In this document: positions 19,060 through 26,559 of the stretch, one piece after another
How positions within the stretch are numbered: the stretch's first letter is position 1
Layout: the number at the start of each line of letters is the position of its first letter
Assembly: GCF_024543085.1 (NCBI RefSeq)
Contig: NZ_JANHNZ010000010.1
Coordinates: 1 to 64,000 of the forward strand
Length of the DNA: 64,000 nt
Direction of reading: 5' to 3'
Origin: Granulicatella seriolae
Lineage (GTDB): Bacteria; Bacillota; Bacilli; Lactobacillales; Aerococcaceae
Notes under the pieces: model-generated
The model's input: the letters and a program-made list of their open reading frames with translations, nothing else
Told to the model about the DNA's origin: nothing
The model's database searches: none
Program-made: the position numbers and the translations under genes

Positions 19060-19695
19060 ATGACCATTATCGCAGAAATATGGAGATCTTTATTGTCTGG
19101 GTTGCAAACGACCTTAAGCATCTTCTTGATTGTATCCATTGTAAGTATTCCATTAGGTTTCTTGATTGCCTGTGCAAGAGTTTTCGCCGGCAAATGGATT
19201 GGAGCAATCATTCAAGTTTATATTTATATTATGAGAGGCAGCCCCTTGTTACTCCAATTGATGTTTATCTTCTTTGGCTTACCAACTGTAGGGATTGTTT
19301 TAGATCGTTTTACAGCAGCTATACTAGCCTTTATTTTAAACTATGCCGCCTATTATGCCGAAATTTTTCGTGGTGGGATTATGTCAATTCCACAAGGTCA
19401 GTTTGAATCGATTGCCGTTTTAGGGATTGGTAAACTTCGTGGATTTCGTCGAATTATCATTCCTCAAGTTTTAAAAACAGTATTGCCATCAGTTGGTAAT
19501 GAGGTCATCTCTTTGGTTAAGGACACCTCCTTAGTCTATGTCTTAGGCATTGGAGAGCTCCTAAGAGCTGGTCAGATTGCTGCTAATGCCAAAGCCTCAC
19601 TAATCCCTTTTGTAGCAGTGGGCATCCTCTATCTGTCCTTAACCGCTATTGTAACACTAATCCTTAATTGGACAGAAAAGAAGGTGGTCTATTAA
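19060..19695 (+). CDS. Amino-acid ABC transporter permease (probably histidine)
   Basis: A 211-aa inner-membrane permease of the HisMQ/GlnP class with about five transmembrane helices. The conserved cytoplasmic EAA loop is QFESIAVLGIGKLRGFRRII, which contacts the ATPase. RGSPLLLQLMFIFFG is the typical N-terminal motif of polar amino-acid permeases. A single permease gene implies a homodimer. The stop TAA overlaps the next start by one base (TAATG), so translation of permease and ATPase is coupled. Confidence 0.88.
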   Translation: MTIIAEIWRSLLSGLQTTLSIFLIVSIVSIPLGFLIACARVFAGKWIGAIIQVYIYIMRGSPLLLQLMFIFFGLPTVGIVLDRFTAAILAFILNYAAYYAEIFRGGIMSIPQGQFESIAVLGIGKLRGFRRIIIPQVLKTVLPSVGNEVISLVKDTSLVYVLGIGELLRAGQIAANAKASLIPFVAVGILYLSLTAIVTLILNWTEKKVVY

Positions 19696-20363
19696 TGAAC
19701 CAGGTATTATTACAAGTAACTTCTATCTCAAAAAGTTATGATGAACTCTTAGTGATTAGAGACTTTTCTATGACCATTAAAGCTGGCGAAATTGTAGCCC
19801 TTTTAGGCCGCTCTGGGACAGGTAAAACAACCTTTATGAGATTGATTAATAATTTGGAAAAAACCAATCAAGGAAGTATTCAAATTGGTCAGACTTTTCT
19901 TTGTAAAGATGGTCTATACTCTGATAGAAAAGAACAACGACTTTACCAAAATAAAATTGGTATGGTCTTCCAAGATTATCAATTATTCCCAAATTTAACC
20001 ATTCTAGAAAACCTATGTGAAGCCCCTTTGGCACAAAAGTTAGATAAGAAAGAGGTCATCGTTCAAAAAGCTAGACAACTATTAGAAAAACTTGGGATAG
20101 CAGATAAAGAAGGGGTTATGCCATCAACCTTATCCGGTGGTCAAAGACAAAGGGTGGCGATTGCTAGAGCCATGATGCTTAACCCAGACATTTTATGCTT
20201 TGACGAACCAACTTCAGCACTAGATTTAGAGACTACCAATGAGATTGGCCAGCTAATAAAAACGCTAGCTAAGGAAGGAACGGGGATTCTAATCGTAACG
20301 CACGACAACCCATTCGCTGAGAAATTCAGCCATCGTATGGTCTATTCTAGTGATTTTGTTTAA
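19695..20363 (+). CDS. Amino-acid ABC transporter ATP-binding protein (probably histidine)
   Basis: A 222-aa ABC ATPase. Walker A is LLGRSGTGKTTFMR (about residues 35-48), the Q-loop follows in MVFQDYQLF, the signature is LSGGQRQRVAIARAM, Walker B is ILCFDEPTSALD and the switch histidine is in IVTHDN. The set is complete, so the pump should be active. The ATG at 19695 overlaps the permease stop. No terminator is visible after it; the L21 promoter follows within 30 bp. Confidence 0.9.
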   Translation: MNQVLLQVTSISKSYDELLVIRDFSMTIKAGEIVALLGRSGTGKTTFMRLINNLEKTNQGSIQIGQTFLCKDGLYSDRKEQRLYQNKIGMVFQDYQLFPNLTILENLCEAPLAQKLDKKEVIVQKARQLLEKLGIADKEGVMPSTLSGGQRQRVAIARAMMLNPDILCFDEPTSALDLETTNEIGQLIKTLAKEGTGILIVTHDNPFAEKFSHRMVYSSDFV

Positions 20364-20392
20364 AGTCTTTAAGCAGGTAATAAATAAACTAC

Positions 20393-20422
20393 TTGACTTA
20401 GTAGGTTCGTTTTTGGTACTAT
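20393..20422 (+). promoter_or_regulatory. Promoter of the rplU-prp-rpmA operon
   Basis: TTGACT (20393-20398), an 18-bp spacer and TACTAT (20417-20422). Transcription should start near 20429, at the beginning of the L21 leader. Confidence 0.65.
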
Positions 20423-20429
20423 ATGACTG

Positions 20430-20530
20430 TTGTAATTGTGAAGCACCACAGCTACAACCGCACGGCTTAGAGTTATAAGACCTTAGGGCACTTTAAGCTG
20501 GCGAGTCTGAGTCTAATATAATAGGAGGTG
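20430..20530 (+). promoter_or_regulatory. Ribosomal protein L21 leader
   Basis: About 100 nt of structured RNA directly ahead of rplU, holding GAAGCACCACAGCTACAACC, CGCACGGC and GCTGGCGAGTCTGAG segments. Firmicutes carry a conserved L21 leader at this place, thought to mediate feedback by L21. Recognised by position and general composition; the fold was not computed. Confidence 0.75.
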
Positions 20531-20534
20531 CAAT

Positions 20535-20843
20535 ATGTACGCAATTGTTAAAACAGGTGGAAAACAAGTTAAAGTTGAAGTTGGACAAGCAATCTACGTT
20601 GAAAAAATTAATGCAGAAGCTGGTGACAAAGTAACTTTTGACGAAGTAGTATTTGTAGGTGGAGATTCAGTGAAAGTTGGAGCGCCATTCGTAACAGGAG
20701 CAACTGTTGAAGGAACTGTTGAAAAACAAGGCCGTCAAAAGAAAGTTGTGACATTCAAATACAAACGTCGTAAAGATTCTCATCGTAAACAAGGTCACCG
20801 TCAACCTTACACAAAAGTTGTCATCGAAGCTATCAACGCTTAA
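20535..20843 (+). CDS. rplU: 50S ribosomal protein L21
   Basis: A 102-aa 23S rRNA-binding protein of the large subunit. The N-terminus [20 protein letters not shown] and the C-terminal basic stretch [20 protein letters not shown] are diagnostic. Strong AGGAGGTG site before the ATG. First gene of the conserved rplU-prp-rpmA operon. Confidence 0.98.
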   Translation: MYAIVKTGGKQVKVEVGQAIYVEKINAEAGDKVTFDEVVFVGGDSVKVGAPFVTGATVEGTVEKQGRQKKVVTFKYKRRKDSHRKQGHRQPYTKVVIEAINA

Positions 20844-20848
20844 TCGCT

Positions 20849-21181
20849 ATGATTACTGTAACTGTAAGGGATAATGATTTTAGGGTAGTGTCACTCGAGA
20901 TGACTGGACATGCCAATTATGCAGAGCACGGATCCGATATCGTATGTGCAGCTGTGTCTGCCTTAGTATTGACGACTGTTAACAGCATTGAACGCCTAGC
21001 TAGTTATCAACCTATCGTAGAAGTTGATGAACAAAATGGAGGCTATCTTTATTTTGAAACATTAACCAATCTCACTAGTGAGCAAGAATATATTACCCAC
21101 ATCTTATTACAAAATTTACTGTATGGATTGGAAGATATCCAAGAACAATATGCTTCTTATCTTTCAATTTCATTTGCATAA
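20849..21181 (+). CDS. prp: Ribosomal-processing cysteine protease Prp
   Basis: A 110-aa cysteine protease (YsxB family) that removes the N-terminal extension of L27. The catalytic pair is visible: histidine in MTGHANYAEHG and cysteine in DIVCAAVSAL. It lies between rplU and rpmA, 5 bp after the first, as in other Firmicutes. Its substrate in this genome is the L27 encoded 21 bp downstream, which carries the LQLFA cleavage sequence. The processing is required for ribosome function in Staphylococcus aureus. Confidence 0.95.
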   Translation: MITVTVRDNDFRVVSLEMTGHANYAEHGSDIVCAAVSALVLTTVNSIERLASYQPIVEVDEQNGGYLYFETLTNLTSEQEYITHILLQNLLYGLEDIQEQYASYLSISFA

Positions 21182-21202
21182 ACATCCAAGGAGGTGCACA
21201 CC

Positions 21203-21487
21203 ATGTTAAAATTGAACTTACAATTATTTGCCCACAAAAAAGGGGGCGGTTCTACTTCAAACGGACGTGATTCAGAATCTAAACGTCTTGGCGCTAAACG
21301 TGCTGATGGACAATTAGTTTCAGGTGGATCAATCTTATACCGTCAACGTGGAACAAAAATCCATCCAGGACAAAACGTTGGAATCGGTGGAGATGATACT
21401 TTGTTTGCTAAAGTTGATGGCGTTGTTCGTTTCGAACGCAAAGGCCGTGACAAGAAGCAAGTATCTGTATACCCAGTAGCAAAATAA
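21203..21487 (+). CDS. rpmA: 50S ribosomal protein L27, with Prp-cleaved N-terminal extension
   Basis: A 94-aa precursor. Residues 1-9 (MLKLNLQLF) are the Firmicutes-specific extension, and Prp is expected to cut between F9 and A10 to expose [14 protein letters not shown], which reaches toward the peptidyl-transferase centre. The ATG at 21203 follows AAGGAGGTG at the right distance; the in-frame GTG at 21194 lies within that site. A terminator follows the gene. Confidence 0.97.
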   Translation: MLKLNLQLFAHKKGGGSTSNGRDSESKRLGAKRADGQLVSGGSILYRQRGTKIHPGQNVGIGGDDTLFAKVDGVVRFERKGRDKKQVSVYPVAK

Positions 21488-21497
21488 TGACTTAATA

Positions 21498-21534
21498 CCC
21501 CTAGAGATGATTGATTTCTAGGGGTTTGTTTTTG
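21498..21534 (+). terminator. Terminator of the rplU-prp-rpmA operon
   Basis: CCCCTAGA pairs with TCTAGGGG and is followed by TTTGTTTTTG. Confidence 0.85.
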
Positions 21535-21570
21535 CATATTTTTGATTAAAATCTTAGTGAGGTGAGTGGA

Positions 21571-22578
21571 TTGAGTGAAACGTCTCTAGTATTTAAAGGC
21601 TTTGAGCAACTGTGGAAAGCCGTTCAGATCCTACAAGAAGAAATCGGCTATTCGTATGTTGAATCTTTAGGAGAAAATCTACAAAATCTATTGAATAATC
21701 AAGAAGCCCAACAAGTTGATGGACAACCTTCATTGGAAACCATCAACAAATTGGATAAATTGTATCAAGACTTACAGATAAAAGATATGTCAGGTGATGA
21801 CATTAGAAGATTAGTACAATATACCTTCTTGAAAGCTGCCAAAGAAGATGGCTTGCAGGCCAATCATCAGATGACACCAGATGCGGTAGCCTTATTAGTA
21901 GCGTTTATGGCAGACCATTTAACCAAAAAAGGTCAACAGATTTTTATTGGAGACTTTGCGGTTGGTTCTGGAAATTTATTGAGCACTATTTTACTGTTTT
22001 TGAAGCAATCTCATAAAAATGTGGCAGGTGTGGGGATTGATAATGATGAGGTCCTGTTGCACTTGGCTACACAAGCTATGTATTTAGAAAACTTAGAAGT
22101 TAGCCTAGTCTTACAAGATTCCTTGACTGAATTATTGGTTAAACCTTTGGATTTAGTGGTCAGTGACCTACCAATTGGTTATTATCCAGTAAAATCTAAT
22201 GCTGAAAGATTTCAAACCAATAGCATAGATGATGATGCGTATGCCCACCATCTACTGATTGAGCAACATATCAACTATCTAAAAGAAGGTGGAATTGCTA
22301 TTTTTGTCGTTCCAAGTAATCTTTTTGATAGCCCACAAGCTCCAGCCTTATTAGATTATTTGCAAAAAGAAAGCTTTATCCAAGCCATGTTAGGGTTACC
22401 GAGCAATCTTTTCCAATCTCAAAATATGGCTAAGTCCATTTTAATTGTGCAAAAGAAGGGCAATGGTGCTAAACAGGTTTCACAAGTCTTATTAGGTGAG
22501 ATTCCCGATTTAAAAAACATCAAAAAAACCACAAAATTCACTGAAACATTCGAAAAGTGGTCTAAAGAAATGGTATAA
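21571..22578 (+). CDS. YtxK-like class I SAM-dependent methyltransferase
   Basis: A 335-aa protein of the N6-adenine-methyltransferase-like family that stands upstream of ackA in Firmicutes (YtxK in B. subtilis). An N-terminal helical part is followed by a Rossmann domain: motif [15 protein letters not shown] and the catalytic-type motif DLPIGYYP, similar to the D/N-PP-Y of amino-methyltransferases. No specificity domain is present, so a restriction role is unlikely; the true substrate is unknown. AGGTGAG favours TTG 21571; GTG at 21562 is the alternative. Its stop codon lies inside the probable ackA -10 box. Confidence 0.85.
   Translation: MSETSLVFKGFEQLWKAVQILQEEIGYSYVESLGENLQNLLNNQEAQQVDGQPSLETINKLDKLYQDLQIKDMSGDDIRRLVQYTFLKAAKEDGLQANHQMTPDAVALLVAFMADHLTKKGQQIFIGDFAVGSGNLLSTILLFLKQSHKNVAGVGIDNDEVLLHLATQAMYLENLEVSLVLQDSLTELLVKPLDLVVSDLPIGYYPVKSNAERFQTNSIDDDAYAHHLLIEQHINYLKEGGIAIFVVPSNLFDSPQAPALLDYLQKESFIQAMLGLPSNLFQSQNMAKSILIVQKKGNGAKQVSQVLLGEIPDLKNIKKTTKFTETFEKWSKEMV
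22550..22578 (+). promoter_or_regulatory. Candidate ackA promoter overlapping the upstream stop codon
   Basis: A perfect TATAAT lies at 22573-22578, where TAA is the stop codon of the methyltransferase gene. A weak -35 (TCGAAA, 22550-22555) stands 17 bp before it. ackA can therefore be transcribed independently of its neighbour. Confidence 0.5.
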
Positions 22579-22628
22579 TGTTAGCGGTACATTGTACAAG
22601 ATTTACTAATAGAATAGGAGAGAAGAGA

Positions 22629-23819
22629 ATGTCAAAGTCTATTGCTATAAATGCAGGTAGTTCTAGTTTAAAATTTCAATTATTTAATATGCCACAAGAA
22701 GAAGTTGTTGCTAAAGGATTGGTAGAACGTATTGGAATCAATGATTCTATTTTTTCAATCTCATATGGAGACGACCAAAAATTTGAAGTGGTTGAAGACA
22801 TTCCAAACCATGAAGTTGCGGTTGAAAAATTGCTAGCAAAACTTGTAGAGTTAGAGATTATAAAAGACTTTAACGAAATTACTGGTGTGGGTCATCGTGT
22901 CGTAGCTGGGGGAGAATTATTTAAAGATTCAGCCCTAGTTGATGATAAAGTGATTGAACAAGTAGAAGAATTAGCTGAGTTTGCACCATTGCATAACAAA
23001 GCTGAAGCAGTTGGTATGAGAGCCTTTAAGCATTTATTGCCAGATATTACTAGTGTGGCAGTTTTCGATACTTCTTTCCATACAACAATGCCTAAAAAAG
23101 CTTATTTATACAGCATTCCAATGGACTATTACCACAAATTTAAAGCTCGTAAATATGGTGCTCACGGAACAAGTCACCGTTACGTATCTGAACGTGCAGC
23201 AATCTTGATGGGCAAACCAATTGAAGATTTAAAAATTATCACATGTCATTTAGGAAATGGTGCTTCCATTACTGCCGTTGATGGCGGTAAATCAGTTGAT
23301 ACATCAATGGGCTTCACTCCACTAGCAGGGATTACAATGGGAACTCGTTCAGGTGATATTGACGCTTCATTAGTAGCCTTCTTGATGAATAAATTAAACA
23401 TTACTGATGTGAATGAGTTTGTGGATATCTTAAACAAAAAATCTGGTTTGCTAGGTCTTTCAGGAGTTTCCAGTGATATGCGTGATGTGATGGCTGCTGC
23501 AGAAACAAACGAAGACGCAAAAGTTGCGGTTGAAATCTTCGTTGACCGTATTCAAAAATATATTGGTCAATATGTAGCTGTTATGAATGGAGTAGATGCT
23601 ATCGTCTTCACTGCAGGTATTGGTGAAAACTCAAAAGAAATTCGTAAAGCTGTTATTGAAGGACTAACTTGGTTTGGTTGTGACATTGATGACGAGCGCA
23701 ACAACATCCGTGGAAAAGAAGCCATTATTTCTACAGATGCTGCTAAAGTAAAAGTCTATAACATTCCTACCAACGAAGAAGTTGAAATCGCAAGGGATAT
23801 CGAAAGACTTCGTAAATAA
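22629..23819 (+). CDS. ackA: Acetate kinase
   Basis: Converts acetyl phosphate and ADP to acetate and ATP, the energy-yielding last step of acetate formation. The protein is 396 aa, full length. It has the ASKHA-fold motifs [12 protein letters not shown] at the N-terminus, HLGNGAS and FTAGIGENS, plus [16 protein letters not shown] around the active-site arginine and histidine region. I used the ATG at 22629 after AGGAGAGAAG; the reading frame stays open upstream but has no such site. Acetyl-CoA for this pathway would come from the PDH complex at 53.5-58.8 kb. Confidence 0.97.
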   Translation: MSKSIAINAGSSSLKFQLFNMPQEEVVAKGLVERIGINDSIFSISYGDDQKFEVVEDIPNHEVAVEKLLAKLVELEIIKDFNEITGVGHRVVAGGELFKDSALVDDKVIEQVEELAEFAPLHNKAEAVGMRAFKHLLPDITSVAVFDTSFHTTMPKKAYLYSIPMDYYHKFKARKYGAHGTSHRYVSERAAILMGKPIEDLKIITCHLGNGASITAVDGGKSVDTSMGFTPLAGITMGTRSGDIDASLVAFLMNKLNITDVNEFVDILNKKSGLLGLSGVSSDMRDVMAAAETNEDAKVAVEIFVDRIQKYIGQYVAVMNGVDAIVFTAGIGENSKEIRKAVIEGLTWFGCDIDDERNNIRGKEAIISTDAAKVKVYNIPTNEEVEIARDIERLRK

Positions 23820-23827
23820 GAATAAAA

Positions 23828-23874
23828 TAAAAAGCCCTAGTAGCTCAAGTGATGAGCTGCTAGGGCTTTTTTTG
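23828..23874. terminator. Bidirectional terminator between ackA and uspA
   Basis: AAAAAGCCCTAG pairs with CTAGGGCTTTTT, with AGCTC/GAGCT inside. A-tract and T-tract on either side serve both converging genes. Confidence 0.93.
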
Positions 23875-23883
23875 AAAGGTTTA

Positions 23884-24351
23884 TTAATCTTTAGCAGGTA
23901 ATTCATTGCTGAGGTCGGTACGAACAACCATCACATCACAAGAAGCATTTCTAATAACATACTCAGAAACTGATCCAATAAAGAGTCGCTCAACAGCATT
24001 TAATCCTGTCGCTCCAATCATAATTAAATCAATGTTGTGCAAATGAGGAAGCTCTTTGGAGATAAACATCTTCGGAGAACCATACTCGATAATCGTTTCA
24101 ATATTGAAAAACTCATTTTCGTTGGCATAAGCAATGTAATCATTGAATAAGGCTTCAGTTTGTTTTTGGATTTCGTCTGTAAAATCACCTTCAAAACCAG
24201 TTGGTGTTTGTAGAGAACGGGTGTCAATAATGTGTGCTAAAAAAATTCTAGCTTTATGACGTTTTGCCACTTCGACTGCCTTGTTGTAGGCTAATCTTGC
24301 TTCATCAGAACCATCCACTGGGACTAAAATGCGACTGTATTCATGGTACAT
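23884..24351 (-). CDS. Universal stress protein family protein
   Basis: A 155-aa UspA-fold cytosolic protein. The N-terminal strand ILVPVDGSDEA and the C-terminal ATP-binding motif GATGLNAVERLFIGSVSEYV (G-2x-G-9x-G-S) place it with nucleotide-binding Usp proteins. The start at 24351 follows AGGAGTGA; the frame stays open for 23 more codons upstream without a better site. It lies just downstream of the 6S RNA on the same strand, an arrangement seen in other lactic acid bacteria. Its regulation cannot be read from the sequence. Confidence 0.9.
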   Translation of the reverse strand: MYHEYSRILVPVDGSDEARLAYNKAVEVAKRHKARIFLAHIIDTRSLQTPTGFEGDFTDEIQKQTEALFNDYIAYANENEFFNIETIIEYGSPKMFISKELPHLHNIDLIMIGATGLNAVERLFIGSVSEYVIRNASCDVMVVRTDLSNELPAKD

Positions 24352-24424
24352 AGTTATCACTCCTTTGATTTCTATATACTTATTGTACAACAATTTCACG
24401 AGAAATGAAATCGTAACCAATCAG

Positions 24425-24456
24425 AACACAGAAAAACCATCCAAATGAATGGATGG
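24425..24456 (-). terminator. Terminator of 6S RNA
   Basis: Read on the minus strand, CCATCC pairs with GGATGG around ATTCATTT and is followed by TTTTTCTG, directly after the predicted 3' end of 6S RNA. Confidence 0.8.
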
Positions 24457-24474
24457 TAAAAGTTTAAAACTTTA

Positions 24475-24671
24475 TTAGTAGATCTCCGATGGTGCCGTTT
24501 TTGTATTCCTAAGTTTTGAACCCGCATCAAAAGCAGGTGGGCTCCTATGAGTTGCTTGCTAACTTCCATGTGAAATGGCTTGTTATCTGCAGCATCAATG
24601 TGGATCCCGTTAAAAGTAATTATTTGTTCGGTCAACACATATCGAATACCGCGCACACCTCAGATTTCTAT
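24475..24671 (-). ncRNA. ssrS: 6S RNA
   Basis: On the minus strand a transcript of about 195 nt starts near ATAGAAATCTGAGGTGTGCG and ends GGCACCATCGGAGATCTAC. These ends pair into the closing stem of 6S RNA (compare CTGAGATGTTCGC and GGCATCTCGGAGAT in E. coli). A GC-richer irregular hairpin (GAGCCCACCTGC, GCGGGTTCAAAAC) and an open AT-rich middle fit the open-complex mimic that binds housekeeping RNA polymerase. Promoter TTGCAT-17-TAATAT and a terminator frame it. In B. subtilis and lactic acid bacteria, 6S genes also lie near rarA or usp genes. An open reading frame across this stretch is a shadow. Confidence 0.85.
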
Positions 24672-24677
24672 AGTCAT

Positions 24678-24706
24678 ATATTAGCATAGAAAAACGATTA
24701 ATGCAA
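24678..24706 (-). promoter_or_regulatory. Promoter of 6S RNA
   Basis: On the minus strand: TTGCAT (24706-24701), 17 bp, then TGC-TAATAT (24683-24678), an extended -10. Confidence 0.75.
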
Positions 24707-24809
24707 CCACTTACAAGGATTAATCTATTAAGAAGTGCATAAGATTATAAGCATTCGTTAAACTATTTTGATAGGTCAATGGAAGATTTTTGTTTATTTC
24801 TATTAGCAT

Positions 24810-26069
24810 TTAATGGTATTTTTTGTATTGTTGCTGCAAGGCTTCTTCATATTTTCCGGTAGGGTCTGCCTCGAAATAACGGGCATTTTTTAAGTTGCTC
24901 GGTAGGTAATCTTGTTTGACCCAGTGGTTTGGGTAGTTGTGAGGGTACTTGTAGTCTATCCCACGTCCTAATTTTTCTGCACCTTGATAGTGGTTGTCTT
25001 TTAAATGGAGTGGAACAGAGCCGGATTTTCCTAATCGTACATCTGCTAAGGCAGCGTCAATGGCTTTAATAGCTGTATTGGATTTAGGTGATAGGGCTAG
25101 GTCGATGATGGCATTGGCAAGGGGGATACGTGCTTCTGGCAAGCCAAGTTTTTCTGCGGCTTGTACAGCAGAGACGACGCGAGAGGCGGCTGCGGGGTTT
25201 CCTAAGCCGATGTCTTCATAGGCAATGACCATGAGCCTACGACAGAGAATGACCAATTCGCCAGCCTCAATGAGCCTTGCCGCATAATGAAGTGCAGCGT
25301 CTACATCACTGCCACGGATAGATTTTTGAAATGCTGAAATCACATCGTAATGGGCATCACCATCTTTATCGTGGGTCAAGGCCTTGCGTTGCAGGGATTG
25401 TTCTGCAATTTCTAAAGTAATGGTGATAAGACCATCTTGATCAGGTTTTGTGGATAAGACAGCCAATTCCAAAGCATTAAGGGAGCTTCTGACATCGCCA
25501 TTTGACGTTCTGGAGAAATGCTGCAATGCTTCAGGAGCTAGCTTAGTTTGATAAGACCCCAATCCATTATCTGAATCAGTTAAGGCACGTTCTAAAGTCA
25601 GTGCAATTTCGTCATCTGTTAAAGGATAGAGTTCAAAAATTTGGCATCTTGACCTTATGGCGGGGCTGATACTCATGTATGGATTCTCTGTGGTTGCACC
25701 AATCAAGACTATTCGACCACTTTCAAGGTGTGGGAGTAAGAAATCTTGTTTTGGTTTGTCCAGACGATGAATTTCATCTAAGAGCAGGATAACGGTGCCG
25801 CTCATCTTGGCTTCTTCAGCCACAATTTGTAAGGATTTTTTGCTATCAGTTGCTGCGTTAAGGATACGAAAGGCATACTTAGTAGAACCGGCAATAGCAC
25901 TGGCTATACTAGTTTTTCCAATACCAGGAGGGCCATAGAGAATCATGGAACTCAACTTATTGGCTTCGACCATCCGTCGAATAATCTGATTAGGGCCTAC
26001 CAAATGATTTTGTCCCACAACTTGATCTAGATTAGTAGGACGCATACGATACGCTAAAGGTTGACTCAT
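24810..26069 (-). CDS. rarA: Replication-associated recombination protein A (RarA/MgsA)
   Basis: AAA+ ATPase of 419 aa related to clamp-loader subunits, active at stalled forks and gaps. Walker A is LYGPPGIGKTSIAS and Walker B LLLDEIHRLDKPKQD, with sensor 1 in IGATTENPYMS; the C-terminal tetramerisation region follows (YPHNYPNHWVKQDYLP). The start at 26069 gives the expected MSQPLAYRMRP; GTG at 26081 is in frame but offers no gain. Transcribed toward the 6S gene. Confidence 0.95.
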   Translation of the reverse strand: MSQPLAYRMRPTNLDQVVGQNHLVGPNQIIRRMVEANKLSSMILYGPPGIGKTSIASAIAGSTKYAFRILNAATDSKKSLQIVAEEAKMSGTVILLLDEIHRLDKPKQDFLLPHLESGRIVLIGATTENPYMSISPAIRSRCQIFELYPLTDDEIALTLERALTDSDNGLGSYQTKLAPEALQHFSRTSNGDVRSSLNALELAVLSTKPDQDGLITITLEIAEQSLQRKALTHDKDGDAHYDVISAFQKSIRGSDVDAALHYAARLIEAGELVILCRRLMVIAYEDIGLGNPAAASRVVSAVQAAEKLGLPEARIPLANAIIDLALSPKSNTAIKAIDAALADVRLGKSGSVPLHLKDNHYQGAEKLGRGIDYKYPHNYPNHWVKQDYLPSNLKNARYFEADPTGKYEEALQQQYKKYH

Positions 26070-26160
26070 AAAGAACACCACACTTTCACTAACTAGTATA
26101 CCCTATAAAAGACAAGAGTAAAATAAAAGCAAATTACAAGGCAAACAAAAAAATATAGAA

Positions 26161-26166
26161 TATAAT
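26161..26166 (+). promoter_or_regulatory. Candidate -10 box ahead of the tandem structured repeats
   Basis: TATAAT, 8 bp before the first repeat unit. No good -35 is visible. Confidence 0.3.
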
Positions 26167-26173
26167 AGAGAGA

Positions 26174-26500
26174 GAGTGAGGAGTAGCGCTTAGGGCTGTA
26201 GAAATTTAGGGAATTCTACGAAAGCATCAGAGATGCTGTAGAGAATTCATCTAATTTCATAAGCCCTGTTACTCCGAACGCGTTTAAAGAGAGAGCGTGA
26301 GCTTGGGTGTTAATACCTGACAGAAATTTAGGAAATTCCACGAAAGCTTCGCAGAAGCTGTAGGGAATTTATCTAATTTCCGAGGGTATACCTAAGCGAG
26401 CGCGTTTAAAAACAGAGCGTGAGGGCGACTGCCCAGCTATGACAGGATTTTAGGAAATTTTTACGGAAGCCTTGAGATGGCCAAAGCAATAAAAAAGCAT
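26174..26500 (+). repeat. Tandem hairpin repeats (two full units and one truncated unit) upstream of gshAB
   Basis: Units begin at about 26174, 26295 and 26417 (period 121-122 bp), each with G(A/C)GTGAG; units 1 and 2 end in a CGCGTTTAAA block. Each full unit folds as one long hairpin: GAAATTTAG with CTAATTTC, then GAATTCT/AGAGAATTC or AAATTCC/GGGAATTT. The inner tip is AGCATC/GATGCT in unit 1 and AGCTTC/GAAGCT in unit 2. The outer stem is GGAGT...AGGGCT with AGCCCT...ACTCC in unit 1, and GCTTGGGT with ACCTAAGC in unit 2. The third unit keeps only its first half. No coding potential. This fills the 490-bp gap between rarA and gshAB. Confidence 0.8.
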
Positions 26501-26559
26501 TTAACAATTTAACCCATATCTTCACCAGAACCTCACCACCAAGAAACTTATAGAAAGTA

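Noticed and set aside
18870-19211. 113-codon minus-strand frame in the ABC transporter operon
   Set aside because: It is antisense to the binding protein and permease genes, both of which are complete with coupled spacing.
21571-22578. Restriction-modification methyltransferase
   Set aside because: No specificity subunit or restriction enzyme is nearby, and the position before ackA is the conserved place of the YtxK housekeeping family.
24396-24656. 86-codon minus-strand frame
   Set aside because: It coincides with the 6S RNA gene and its terminator, has no ribosome binding site, and its sequence resembles no protein family.
26174-26500. Possible CRISPR array from regular direct repeats
   Set aside because: The period is about 121 bp, units are themselves long hairpins, there are no short identical repeats with unique spacers, and no cas genes are present.
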